In this document: positions 1 to 6,668 of the stretch, one piece after another
How the letters are laid out: the number at the start of each line of letters is the position of its first letter
Position numbering within the stretch: the stretch's first letter is position 1
From: Candidatus Bathyarchaeota archaeon
GTDB lineage: Archaea > Asgardarchaeota > Lokiarchaeia > Sigyniarchaeales > Sigyniarchaeaceae
Direction of reading: 5' to 3'
Length of the DNA: 10,429 nt
Assembly (NCBI GenBank): GCA_014729935.1
Contig: WJJB01000490.1
Location: 1-10,429 of the forward strand
Position numbers and translations under genes: made by a program
Notes under the pieces: generated by a model
The model's database searches: none
Told to the model about the DNA's origin: nothing
Seen by the model: only the letters and a program-made list of their open reading frames with translations

Positions 1-1
1 C

Positions 2-1747
2 GGTATATACTGCAACCTTGGTATCGGAAGGCTTTTCACGGTGGGATATACCAACAATCACCCGATTCCCTCGTGGAATTCTGCTATCGTTGAATGGGAT
101 GCAACGTGCAATGCACTTTCCAACACTACGTATAACATCACGACAAACGACGTTTTACGAGACGTATGGTTCTCCTCGGACGAGATGATTACTGCAGGAT
201 GGGCATTGAACACATCCACGTCGAACAAGGAATTATTGGTGTTAAAATGGGACCTTTCCTCCATGCAAGTGAAGCGAGATTTCATCTTACACGGGACGGA
301 TAATGATGGTTTCAAGGTCGCATTTGCCAAGAACGATTCCCACCTCTTCATCCAGATGAGAACGTATACAAGCACCATTGGTTCTTTCGGGTATCCCGAT
401 ATGATGCTGGTAAAATGGAATATTGATGGCTTTCTGGTGGTTGCAAACTTCAGTGCCAATGACACCGATATTTTCGAGCACGGCTGGGTGGAATTCACTT
501 TCACCGGCAGCGAGGGTGATGATCCGGTGAATTTCCAGTGGAATTTCGGGGATGCAGCTGGCAATTCCACGGAAAGGGACCCCGTGCACCAGTACATGGC
601 CCCCGGAACCTACACGGTTACGCTCACGGTTACCGATGCAGACGGGGAAACTGACACGATGGTGAAATCGATGCACATCTCCGTCCAGATCTTGTTACCG
701 ATTGCAGATTTCGAGCCGGATGAGACCACGATCACCGAAGGTGAAGCAGTTCTATTCACCTACAATGGAACCCCCGGTAACGGTATTGCATCGATAGATT
801 GGGATTTCGGCGACGGAAATGTGACCACCGGTGGGACGAGCATCTCGCACGTGTATGAATCGAATGGTTCCTATAACGTGTACATAAACGCATCAGATAT
901 CGATGGCGACTGGACTGATAAATATAAGCCTGCATGTATTACAGTGCAAAACTTAGCTCCCGTGGCAGATTTTAGCGTTGATCATGAATCCATTACGGAG
1001 GAGTCATCCGTCCTCTTTACGTATAACGGCACGATTGCTAACGGCATCATGTCCTACACGTGGGATTTCGGTGACGGGAACGTGACCACGGGTTCTTCCA
1101 CGATCAGCCATTACTATGATGATGAGGGATTATACTCGGTGAATGTCACGGTGGTTGACGTGGATGGTGACGTGTCCTCGTTGTTGCGACCCGGGTACAT
1201 CAATGTGGTGAATGTGGTCCCGATTGCAAGTTTTACAGCAAACAGCACGTTGCTATTGTCAGGATCGGCAGTTGGATTTACCTTCACTGGTGATCTTGGC
1301 TTGGGAGTGGAAACCTTCCAGTGGGACTACGGGGATGGTATCACCCAAAACCTCACGAGCGGATTGTTCGGGGAGAATCCCGTGCACGTGTATGCTAATC
1401 CAGGTAATTTCACGGTGACCCTTACCACATGGGATGCCGATAATGAGCATTCGATTTACGAGCTTCCCGTCCAAATCGTGGTGCTGGACGGATCCTTGGA
1501 TCCCGATGGTGATGGTCTTTCCAACGAGCTAGAGCTAAGCCATGGCACTGATCCTTTTGACAGTGACAGTGATGGTGATGGTTATCTCGATGGTGCTGAA
1601 GTTGACGCAGGATCCGACCCAATGAATGATTCGAGCACCCCAGGTGGGAACAAGATACCTGGTATCATGGTTTCACTCCTGTTTAGTTCCGTATTGCTTG
1701 CCATCGTGTTTCTTGTAAGGAAATGCCATTATCGATTTCAATATTAA
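2..1747 (+). CDS. Surface protein: partial propeller + 4 PKD domains + thrombospondin type 3 calcium-binding region + C-terminal membrane anchor (5' partial)
   Basis: The reading frame is open to the left edge of the window, so the gene starts outside; the GTG at 41 is probably internal (it encodes the Val of a VGYTNN blade end). Numbering from that codon, residues 1-130 look like two or three blades of an SBBP-like propeller (LLVLKWD and MLVKWNIDG blade ends). Four PKD domains follow at about 134-213, 220-292, 307-380 and 394-469, each with the W-x-FGDG or W-x-YGDG signature and a YxVxxxVxDxDG ending. Residues 487-528 are Asp/Gly-rich DxDGDG loops typical of calcium-binding thrombospondin type 3 repeats. 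Residues 539-560 form a hydrophobic helix starting with IPG and followed by RK, which resembles archaeal C-terminal sorting or anchor signals. Known role of such modules: extracellular adhesion or S-layer-associated structure. Many NxT/NxS sites suggest N-glycosylation. The ligand cannot be told. Function as an exported, anchored surface protein is well supported. Confidence 0.88.
   Translation, partial: GIYCNLGIGRLFTVGYTNNHPIPSWNSAIVEWDATCNALSNTTYNITTNDVLRDVWFSSDEMITAGWALNTSTSNKELLVLKWDLSSMQVKRDFILHGTDNDGFKVAFAKNDSHLFIQMRTYTSTIGSFGYPDMMLVKWNIDGFLVVANFSANDTDIFEHGWVEFTFTGSEGDDPVNFQWNFGDAAGNSTERDPVHQYMAPGTYTVTLTVTDADGETDTMVKSMHISVQILLPIADFEPDETTITEGEAVLFTYNGTPGNGIASIDWDFGDGNVTTGGTSISHVYESNGSYNVYINASDIDGDWTDKYKPACITVQNLAPVADFSVDHESITEESSVLFTYNGTIANGIMSYTWDFGDGNVTTGSSTISHYYDDEGLYSVNVTVVDVDGDVSSLLRPGYINVVNVVPIASFTANSTLLLSGSAVGFTFTGDLGLGVETFQWDYGDGITQNLTSGLFGENPVHVYANPGNFTVTLTTWDADNEHSIYELPVQIVVLDGSLDPDGDGLSNELELSHGTDPFDSDSDGDGYLDGAEVDAGSDPMNDSSTPGGNKIPGIMVSLLFSSVLLAIVFLVRKCHYRFQY
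800..1092 (+). repeat. Recently duplicated PKD domains (repeat unit 261 nt)
   Basis: The core of PKD2 (from 800, TGGGATTTCGGCGACGG) and of PKD3 (from 1061, TGGGATTTCGGTGACGG) match at about 28 of the first 32 bases, mostly with synonymous differences, and are exactly 261 nt or 87 codons apart. The flanking text (LFTYNGT, NG-I) is also shared. PKD1 and PKD4 are more distant. Confidence 0.7.
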
Positions 1748-1753
1748 CATGAA

Positions 1754-1787
1754 TGCAGGATAAGATTACCTGCAGGCTAATTTTTTT
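1754..1787 (+). terminator. Hairpin plus T-run terminator of the PKD surface protein
   Basis: Seven bases after the TAA, TGCAGG (1754-1759) and CCTGCA (1769-1774) form a perfect 6-bp stem with a 9-nt loop, followed within 7 nt by seven T residues (1781-1787). It separates the PKD gene from the following propeller gene, so the two are probably not one transcript. Confidence 0.7.
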
Positions 1788-1860
1788 CCCTTCATCAATC
1801 CTCATGCCAGAACGCATCATCTCACCATCTCAATCCCGCGTTTCAACGGAATCAACACCT

Positions 1861-1883
1861 GCAAAAATAGAAATATGGATGGC
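1861..1883 (+). promoter_or_regulatory. Possible archaeal TATA-like promoter of the propeller gene
   Basis: An A/T-rich stretch AAAAATAGAAATAT (1863-1876) is the only such stretch in the 178-nt gap after the terminator. A transcript starting about 25 nt downstream (near 1895-1900) would give a leader of about 25-30 nt to the ATG at 1926. This fits the choice of that ATG. No experimental support; the sequence is a weak match to a TATA box. Confidence 0.35.
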
Positions 1884-1925
1884 TTGCTTCCTTGTATCAA
1901 GTATTTTCAAAGGGAATTGTTGATC

Positions 1926-3242
1926 ATGAATCTATCGAGAAAACTTCTTTTAGTTGGTGCATTGCTCTTCTCCTTGCTTGGTTTCGTGGCAGTGCCGCGT
2001 GGCGCGACGGGTATCACGAGATCGGGAGGGGAGGAATGGATGAGAACCTTTGGCGGTGCAGGGGATGATAGTGCCTATGGCATCGCCATGGCAGAAAATG
2101 GTGATATTTACATGGCAGGAAAATACGTGGATGAAGGGAATGCCAATTGTTGCGTGGTGAAATATAATTCCAACGGCGTGTACCAATGGAACAGGACATG
2201 GGGTGGTGCATCCACTGACTACCTCTATGATATTGCCGTGGATGGTGATAATAACGTGTATGCCGTGGGCATTGTCCGGAGCTTCAACACGTCCAATGAC
2301 CCCGTGTTGCTGAAATACGATTCAAACGGTAATCTCGCGTGGAATCGATCGTATGGTGGTGCAGATTATGATTTCAGCCATGACGTGGTCGTGAGCGAGC
2401 AAGGGAATGTCTATATCGCAGCCGCCACGAGTAGTTTTGGCCCCCCTAACATAAACGTGATGCTCTTGATTTATAACTCCTCTGGAGATCTGATCAACCT
2501 CACCATTTGGGGTGGGGATGGAAGTGATAATCCCAAGGGGATAGTTTTAGATTCACAAGGCGATGTAATCATCATGTGTGAAACGAGTAGTTTTGGGGCA
2601 GGGGGAGCTGATGTTGGTTTGCTGAAATTCAACAGCACGGGTTCTTTACTCTGGAATACAACCTGGGGATCGTCGACGCTAGATCGACCGGAAGACATGA
2701 CCATCGATTCAGATGGGAATCTCCTAGTGTCTGGGTTCACCTATCATCCGGATCTTGCCACTGCGGACGAGAGTTTTTTCTTGGCCAAGTTCAACGGTTC
2801 GGGCTACATCGAATGGAGTAGCCAGTGGGGCTCGTGGGAATACATGGACCTGGGGACATCCGTTGGCGTGTATCCCGATGGAAGCATTCTCTTCGGCGGG
2901 TACACCGAGTGGTATCACGCGGGGATAGTGGACATCTACTTGGCAAAATTCTCCCCCACAGGGAATCAGTTATGGGAGACTACTTGGGACGGGGGAGATA
3001 GGGACACGATTCACGAGATGATTATTGACCAAGCAACTCTCGACCTGTTCTTGGTTGGGGGAACCCGTTCGAGTACCTTCACCCACGATGAGCAAATGCT
3101 CCTTGTCACGAATCCAGACCTACCTTCTGAAGTGGGTGACGGTTACGATTCCTTCCCGGTATCGGCGACGGATTTCGTCCTTATTGGATTGGGAATTGCG
3201 GCCGTCGGGATCCTTGCAAGGATGAGCATCAAGAAAGCGTGA
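1926..3242 (+). CDS. Secreted seven-bladed SBBP-type beta-propeller protein with C-terminal membrane anchor
   Basis: The ATG at 1926 is chosen over the in-frame ATG at 1875, because the protein then begins MNLSRK followed by a hydrophobic core and a small-residue region, a normal signal peptide, and AAAGGGA lies upstream (about 1909-1915). The 438-residue product has seven repeats of about 50 residues. Each begins with W-x-x-T-(W/F/Y)-GG or a variant, continues with an A/G-I-x-x-D-x-x-G-(N/D)-(V/I)-Y strand and ends with LLKY-(N/D)-x-x-G; this is the SBBP/PQQ-like propeller pattern, and seven blades would close a complete ring. A final helix (SATDFVLIGLGIAAVGILAR) and basic end (SIKKA) anchor it in the membrane. 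Blades 3 and 4 share the identical 14-mer ACGAGTAGTTTTGG (coding TSSFG), pointing to blade duplication. Many NxT/NxS sequons fit a glycosylated surface protein. The binding partner is unknown. Its neighbour at 2-1747 also carries propeller blades, so they may be related surface proteins. Confidence 0.87.
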   Translation: MNLSRKLLLVGALLFSLLGFVAVPRGATGITRSGGEEWMRTFGGAGDDSAYGIAMAENGDIYMAGKYVDEGNANCCVVKYNSNGVYQWNRTWGGASTDYLYDIAVDGDNNVYAVGIVRSFNTSNDPVLLKYDSNGNLAWNRSYGGADYDFSHDVVVSEQGNVYIAAATSSFGPPNINVMLLIYNSSGDLINLTIWGGDGSDNPKGIVLDSQGDVIIMCETSSFGAGGADVGLLKFNSTGSLLWNTTWGSSTLDRPEDMTIDSDGNLLVSGFTYHPDLATADESFFLAKFNGSGYIEWSSQWGSWEYMDLGTSVGVYPDGSILFGGYTEWYHAGIVDIYLAKFSPTGNQLWETTWDGGDRDTIHEMIIDQATLDLFLVGGTRSSTFTHDEQMLLVTNPDLPSEVGDGYDSFPVSATDFVLIGLGIAAVGILARMSIKKA

Positions 3243-3300
3243 AATGCCAGTTATTGATGCTTGATTCCTCCTTTTTCACTTAATCTTTTTCCATTTCTTG
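3243..3300. terminator. Shared T-rich convergent gene end
   Basis: Only 37 nt separate the TGA of the propeller gene from the stop of the convergent methyltransferase-like gene. The plus strand carries TCCTCCTTTTTC (3267-3278) and then CTTTTTCC (3285-3292), T-rich tracts of the kind that end archaeal transcripts. For the minus-strand gene no comparable T-run is seen within the gap. Confidence 0.4.
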
Positions 3301-4173
3301 TTTTTTAACGGGATTTTTCAGGAATCCAAGGAATACCGGAATATTCTTGGGATGGAAAAAGAACGCTGGCACATCTTGTCGATACTCCTTGTATCCTTCC
3401 CCGAAGCGCTCTTCCAGCTCTTTTTCCTCCACTAAGGTCACGTGCAAGTAGAAGCCAATCACCACGATGCATGAAAAAATCAGCGAGTACACGGAAAGCC
3501 TGAATACCGCCCCGCCAAATGCGATCAAGATGATGCCCAAGTACGTGGGATGGCGAATGATGGAATAAATTTCGTTATCCTGCATCTCAGATTCTTCGGG
3601 ATAATACATGTAGACCAAGGACATGTAATCGATCCCGAATGCTTGAATGGCACTGTGGATGGTAAGTCCCCCTAGCACGAGGAAAAATGACCCAGCCATG
3701 AGTTGAATCACGTGGAGCCACCATCCACCACCTGTTAAAATACCGAGCAAGGACTTGGAAAATAGCACGGTTACTGGATTTTCCGGTTGAGCGAGTGATA
3801 GGTAATCGGTACCGATGTATGCCCGAACGACAACTGAAACCACGAAGGGAATTCCCACTAAGCCCCGAATGAGCCCTCGTTGAAATGCGGTTTCCTTATT
3901 CTCCTTCAGTAGCTTTTCCCTGTCATGCCACGTGAAAAACAAGATGAAATAACCCGTGAAATCGAGGATTGCAGAGGTGATTATAGGCATCACTGGTTCC
4001 AAGCCATGAAGGACATTGATATCTTGGAACCACCGCGGGATGCCATCAAGAACCAATCCTGTTACCAATGCCGTGATGAATGAGACGAGTGATATAACGC
4101 CAAGCAAGTAAAATTTCTTACCTTGAAATCCCGGCAATTTCGACCGGAATGCTTCCATACCCTTGATTCCCAT
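3280..4173 (-). CDS. Isoprenylcysteine carboxyl methyltransferase (ICMT)/phospholipid methyltransferase-like integral membrane protein
   Basis: The 297-residue protein has about five or six hydrophobic helices (around 22-42, 66-81, 104-120, 150-175, 210-225 and 226-246). Its C-terminal third carries the family signature: RHPTYLG (207-213), a helix, then VEEKELEERFGEGYKEYRQDVPAF (248-271, key residues EE 249-250, FG 257-258, Y261, Y264, VPAF 268-271). In ICMT, PEMT and related membrane methyltransferases this region binds S-adenosylmethionine and methylates carboxyl groups of prenylated proteins or head groups and other lipids. Here the substrate cannot be assigned; archaeal and bacterial relatives are usually annotated only as isoprenylcysteine carboxyl methyltransferase family. 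The ATG at 4173 sits just after a TATA-like box, so the transcript may be almost leaderless; ATG at 4158 is an alternative. The gene is downstream of the lipid-type radical SAM gene on the same strand but about 290 nt apart, so it is probably separately transcribed. Confidence 0.82.
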   Translation of the reverse strand: MGIKGMEAFRSKLPGFQGKKFYLLGVISLVSFITALVTGLVLDGIPRWFQDINVLHGLEPVMPIITSAILDFTGYFILFFTWHDREKLLKENKETAFQRGLIRGLVGIPFVVSVVVRAYIGTDYLSLAQPENPVTVLFSKSLLGILTGGGWWLHVIQLMAGSFFLVLGGLTIHSAIQAFGIDYMSLVYMYYPEESEMQDNEIYSIIRHPTYLGIILIAFGGAVFRLSVYSLIFSCIVVIGFYLHVTLVEEKELEERFGEGYKEYRQDVPAFFFHPKNIPVFLGFLKNPVKKQEMEKD

Positions 4174-4210
4174 GCGTTAGTCTAGGTAAGTGAAAATTTA
4201 GTCCTTCCGC
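4174..4210 (-). promoter_or_regulatory. TATA-like promoter of the ICMT-like gene
   Basis: Read on the minus strand, GGAAGGACTAAATTTTC lies just upstream of the gene: a purine-rich BRE-like stretch and an AAATTTT core (about 4192-4201). The core is about 20-28 nt from the ATG at 4173, so a start point at the usual distance would fall on or next to the start codon, implying a leaderless mRNA. Confidence 0.4.
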
Positions 4211-4244
4211 TCTTTACAAGTGTCTATTCGTTTGCCATCGCAAT

Positions 4245-4268
4245 CATGATTCTTCCAAGGGAATCATG
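4245..4268. repeat. 8-bp perfect inverted repeat in the gap between the radical SAM and ICMT-like genes
   Basis: CATGATTC (4245-4252) and GAATCATG (4261-4268) are perfect inverted complements around an 8-nt spacer. The gap 4174-4466 holds this, the promoter of the downstream gene and no coding sequence I can support. The repeat could be an operator upstream of the ICMT-like promoter or a 3' structure of the radical SAM transcript; there is no T-run, so a terminator is less likely. Confidence 0.45.
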
Positions 4269-4466
4269 GGCCTCGTCAGGTGCAACGTCGGACGGGTTCT
4301 TGAGTTTTTGCAAATCATGCACACGTCCATGTAGTTAACGGCGCTGATGCACCTGCAATATGTTAAAATTGGACGCTATTGGTAATTTATTAGAATCGAT
4401 CAGCGATCACGTTAATGAAGATGGTGTATCCCATGCGCGGAAGCAACCAGAGAATAGAACATGGTT

Positions 4467-6392
4467 TCACGTTCCAGAATTCAGTATCCTAAGGGATATC
4501 AATTCTTTCATCACGTATATCACGAGCCTGAACAAGAGCCAATGGCCCTTGATGTGGACTTGGCCATTGGAGAAAACCTTGGCGATATTACGAACCTGTG
4601 CCCATATCCCGAGATTTGGAGGAACGTAAAGCGCATTTATATCCGCTTGCACCAGGAGATCATGTTCCGGGCTTGGTTTCTTGGAGGTGCGGATCTTGTC
4701 GATTCCCTTGGAGCTAATCGTGACGAGCATTGCAAAAATGCACGCTTTCGTTGCCGGTTCAAAAAGCACGATTTGCAACCGCTTACCCTTGAACTTCCGA
4801 CCAAATTGCCGCATGTCGATGATTTCGTGCATTGGGTACTTGTCGAAATAATTTTCGACCCGGGAATCCGCCCATGCATCGAACATGGATTTCACGGATC
4901 CCATGTAATTCTCCTTCTGGGTTTTCAAGCCCTTCTCCGCGAGTTCGGATCCCGCCGAGACTGCGAAGCCAAGCTTGCGACCCACCATGGTGAAGAATTC
5001 TGCAAGCGTGGTCTTCGTCTTCTTGCGGAATTTCCCAACGCGAACGTGATCCCTACGTATCTGTTCCAGCACTGTATCGAGGTTCCAGAATTTTCCCATG
5101 CACCAGCTCCGCAGGTTCTCGATCTCGCTTGGACTCATTAATGGGTGCGTGATAACGCAATTATTCTCATCGAATTTTGCCCAATTATTCTCGAAAATGG
5201 CATTCTCAGATTCCAGCTCATCCCAGTATACCGAACCCGGGAATGGCGTCGCGATGCCAAATGCAGCAGCTGAGCACCCGATCTTCCTTGCATGGTTTGG
5301 AAAGGTTTTAACGAAGGATTTGGTGTGTTCCGGCAATCCCACCACGTAGGTTCCAAGGACCTCGGCACCGAGATCTCGCAAGATACCAACCGCATTTTCC
5401 TGCTTTTCCAAGGGTATGTATTTCAGGGTGGAATCCAAGTCGTTTTGCACGGGTGACTCGATGCCAAGCTCCCACGAGATCATGCCCGCGCGTACCATCT
5501 TCTCAACCAGGTCCGGGTGCCTGACAATCAGCTCGGTCCTGGTCATCACTTGAAAGTTCACATCCAAGTCGGCTTCCAAAAGCATCTCGCACAACCGGTC
5601 CACCTTTTTTGGCTGTGCCATTATATTCGGGTCTGAAATCAGTATCCTGAGGGGCTTGGCACCATGGAATTCCCAGATCTCCCGTATCTCCTCCATGGTT
5701 CTCTCGGGTGAACGGTACCGTTGCTTGCTCCCCGAAAAATACGGCTCGCAACAGAACGAGCATTTCCCATAACAACCCCTGCTAAAATACATGAGATCAT
5801 ATTGGCGATGTAGCAATAACTTGTTTTCATACTTGTATCCCCTGCGCTTCCTGAGGTCCCTGGCGGGAAACGGCAAGGCATCAAGATCCACCGGGACACT
5901 CTGGTCGGGATTGTGCGTGATGATTCCCCCGTGCTCGCGATCCCGGAAGCTCAACCCCTCTATCTCCTTCCAATCCTTTCCCTCGACTAGGGACACCATG
6001 ACATTCTCCCCCTCACCCCTGCACACGGCATCGCATTGCATCTCCTCTAATACGATCTCCGGTGCTCCCGTGGGATGATATCCTCCAGCGATGATGGGAA
6101 TTCTTGGATCGAATTTTTTCACGATGGCCATTGCTTCCTTGCCAGAATTATGTTCGGTGGCGCTCATTGACACCCCAACCAAGTCGGGCTTGAATTCCTT
6201 CAAAACAGGCAGGAGGGGGGATTTATCTGCGAATTGATCGTAAATCATCACGTCATGTACCACGTCCCGGATGGCACCCGCAATGCACTCTATTGCTAGC
6301 GGGATGGGATGCAAGGCAAATGACAGGCCCGATGGCCCTGCCGGCGAGATAAGCAAGACGCGCCTGTAGGGTCCAGCATGCAATGTAACCAT
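4467..6392 (-). CDS. Cobalamin-binding radical SAM protein with C-terminal SCP-2-like lipid-carrier domain
   Basis: 641 residues. Residues about 10-135 are a B12-binding Rossmann domain of the radical SAM methylase type: RRVLLISPAG start, DLVGVSMSATE (about 70-80) and PIIAGGYHPTGAPE, with no DxHxxG motif, as usual in this class. Residues about 195-400 are the radical SAM barrel with the cluster motif C207-x3-C211-x2-C214, followed by another Cys215; later segments such as WELGIESP and GTYVVGLPEHT match the SAM-binding strands. About 400-510 is a helical linker. Residues about 530-623 look like an SCP-2 sterol-carrier fold: KGKRLQIVLFE strand, then DLLVQADINALY, then NGQVHIKGHWLLFRL near the end. 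Relatives of this class methylate or join unactivated carbons (hopanoid C2 methylase, GDGT ring synthases, bacteriochlorophyll cyclase), so a membrane-lipid substrate carried by the SCP-2 part is a reasonable inference. An in-frame stop at 6399-6401 limits the start to the ATG at 6392, although its Shine-Dalgarno is poor. Confidence 0.85.
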   Translation of the reverse strand: MVTLHAGPYRRVLLISPAGPSGLSFALHPIPLAIECIAGAIRDVVHDVMIYDQFADKSPLLPVLKEFKPDLVGVSMSATEHNSGKEAMAIVKKFDPRIPIIAGGYHPTGAPEIVLEEMQCDAVCRGEGENVMVSLVEGKDWKEIEGLSFRDREHGGIITHNPDQSVPVDLDALPFPARDLRKRRGYKYENKLLLHRQYDLMYFSRGCYGKCSFCCEPYFSGSKQRYRSPERTMEEIREIWEFHGAKPLRILISDPNIMAQPKKVDRLCEMLLEADLDVNFQVMTRTELIVRHPDLVEKMVRAGMISWELGIESPVQNDLDSTLKYIPLEKQENAVGILRDLGAEVLGTYVVGLPEHTKSFVKTFPNHARKIGCSAAAFGIATPFPGSVYWDELESENAIFENNWAKFDENNCVITHPLMSPSEIENLRSWCMGKFWNLDTVLEQIRRDHVRVGKFRKKTKTTLAEFFTMVGRKLGFAVSAGSELAEKGLKTQKENYMGSVKSMFDAWADSRVENYFDKYPMHEIIDMRQFGRKFKGKRLQIVLFEPATKACIFAMLVTISSKGIDKIRTSKKPSPEHDLLVQADINALYVPPNLGIWAQVRNIAKVFSNGQVHIKGHWLLFRLVIYVMKELISLRILNSGT

Positions 6393-6460
6393 TTTCTTCT
6401 ATCCCTGAATATCTTACAGGTGGAATAAGAACCACCATTTTTTGCTCCTTTAATTCTTTG
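6393..6460 (-). promoter_or_regulatory. 5' region of the radical SAM gene with a strong but out-of-frame ribosome-binding site
   Basis: On the minus strand AAAGGAG stands six bases before an ATG at 6438-6436. That frame reads MVVLIPPVRYSGIEEN and runs to 6253, overlapping the true gene in another frame. The real start at 6392 has only GATAGAAGAAA in front. The upstream ATG could be a short leader peptide coupled to the gene, a remnant of an older N-terminus, or chance. TATA-like sequences on the minus strand are at 6504-6515 (TGTATAGTAT) and 6448-6456 (AATTAAAGG). The rest of the 276-nt gap up to 6668 holds no supported gene. Confidence 0.4.
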
Positions 6461-6668
6461 TCATGCCACGAAAAAAGCGCGAGGCGTCATGGGAATCTCC
6501 ATGCATACTATACATTGAGCTTTCTTCACACGACCGGTGAAATCCTTCGATTCTCCATGGCGGAATGGAGTGACTGGTGTGCCCTCCTGCCATGTTGGAC
6601 CTCGGTGATGAATTATATCGCCCAATTCCACTGCAGGTAGCAGTAACGGAAAATCAAGAGAAGGTATT

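Noticed and set aside
1422..1622. His-rich minus-strand frame (HHRDNHHHHCH)
   Set aside because: It is the antisense of the Asp/Gly-rich GATGGTGAT codons of the calcium-binding repeats in the PKD gene.
4360..4629. An 89-codon plus-strand frame starting in the intergenic gap
   Set aside because: More than half is antisense to the end of the radical SAM gene and there is no ribosome-binding site or recognisable family; the first 35 codons alone are too little evidence.
4461..5141. A 226-codon open frame on the plus strand
   Set aside because: It lies wholly antisense to the SCP-2 and linker part of the radical SAM gene, has no ribosome-binding site and its translation shows no domain; the minus-strand gene explains the openness.
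6556..6594. CATGGC/GCCATG inverted repeat in the gap downstream of the GH99-like gene
   Set aside because: Only six base pairs with a long spacer and no T-run; likely chance.
6458..6640. A 60-codon plus-strand frame in the gap between the radical SAM and GH99-like genes
   Set aside because: No Shine-Dalgarno, no family resemblance, and it covers the region where the radical SAM promoter should be.
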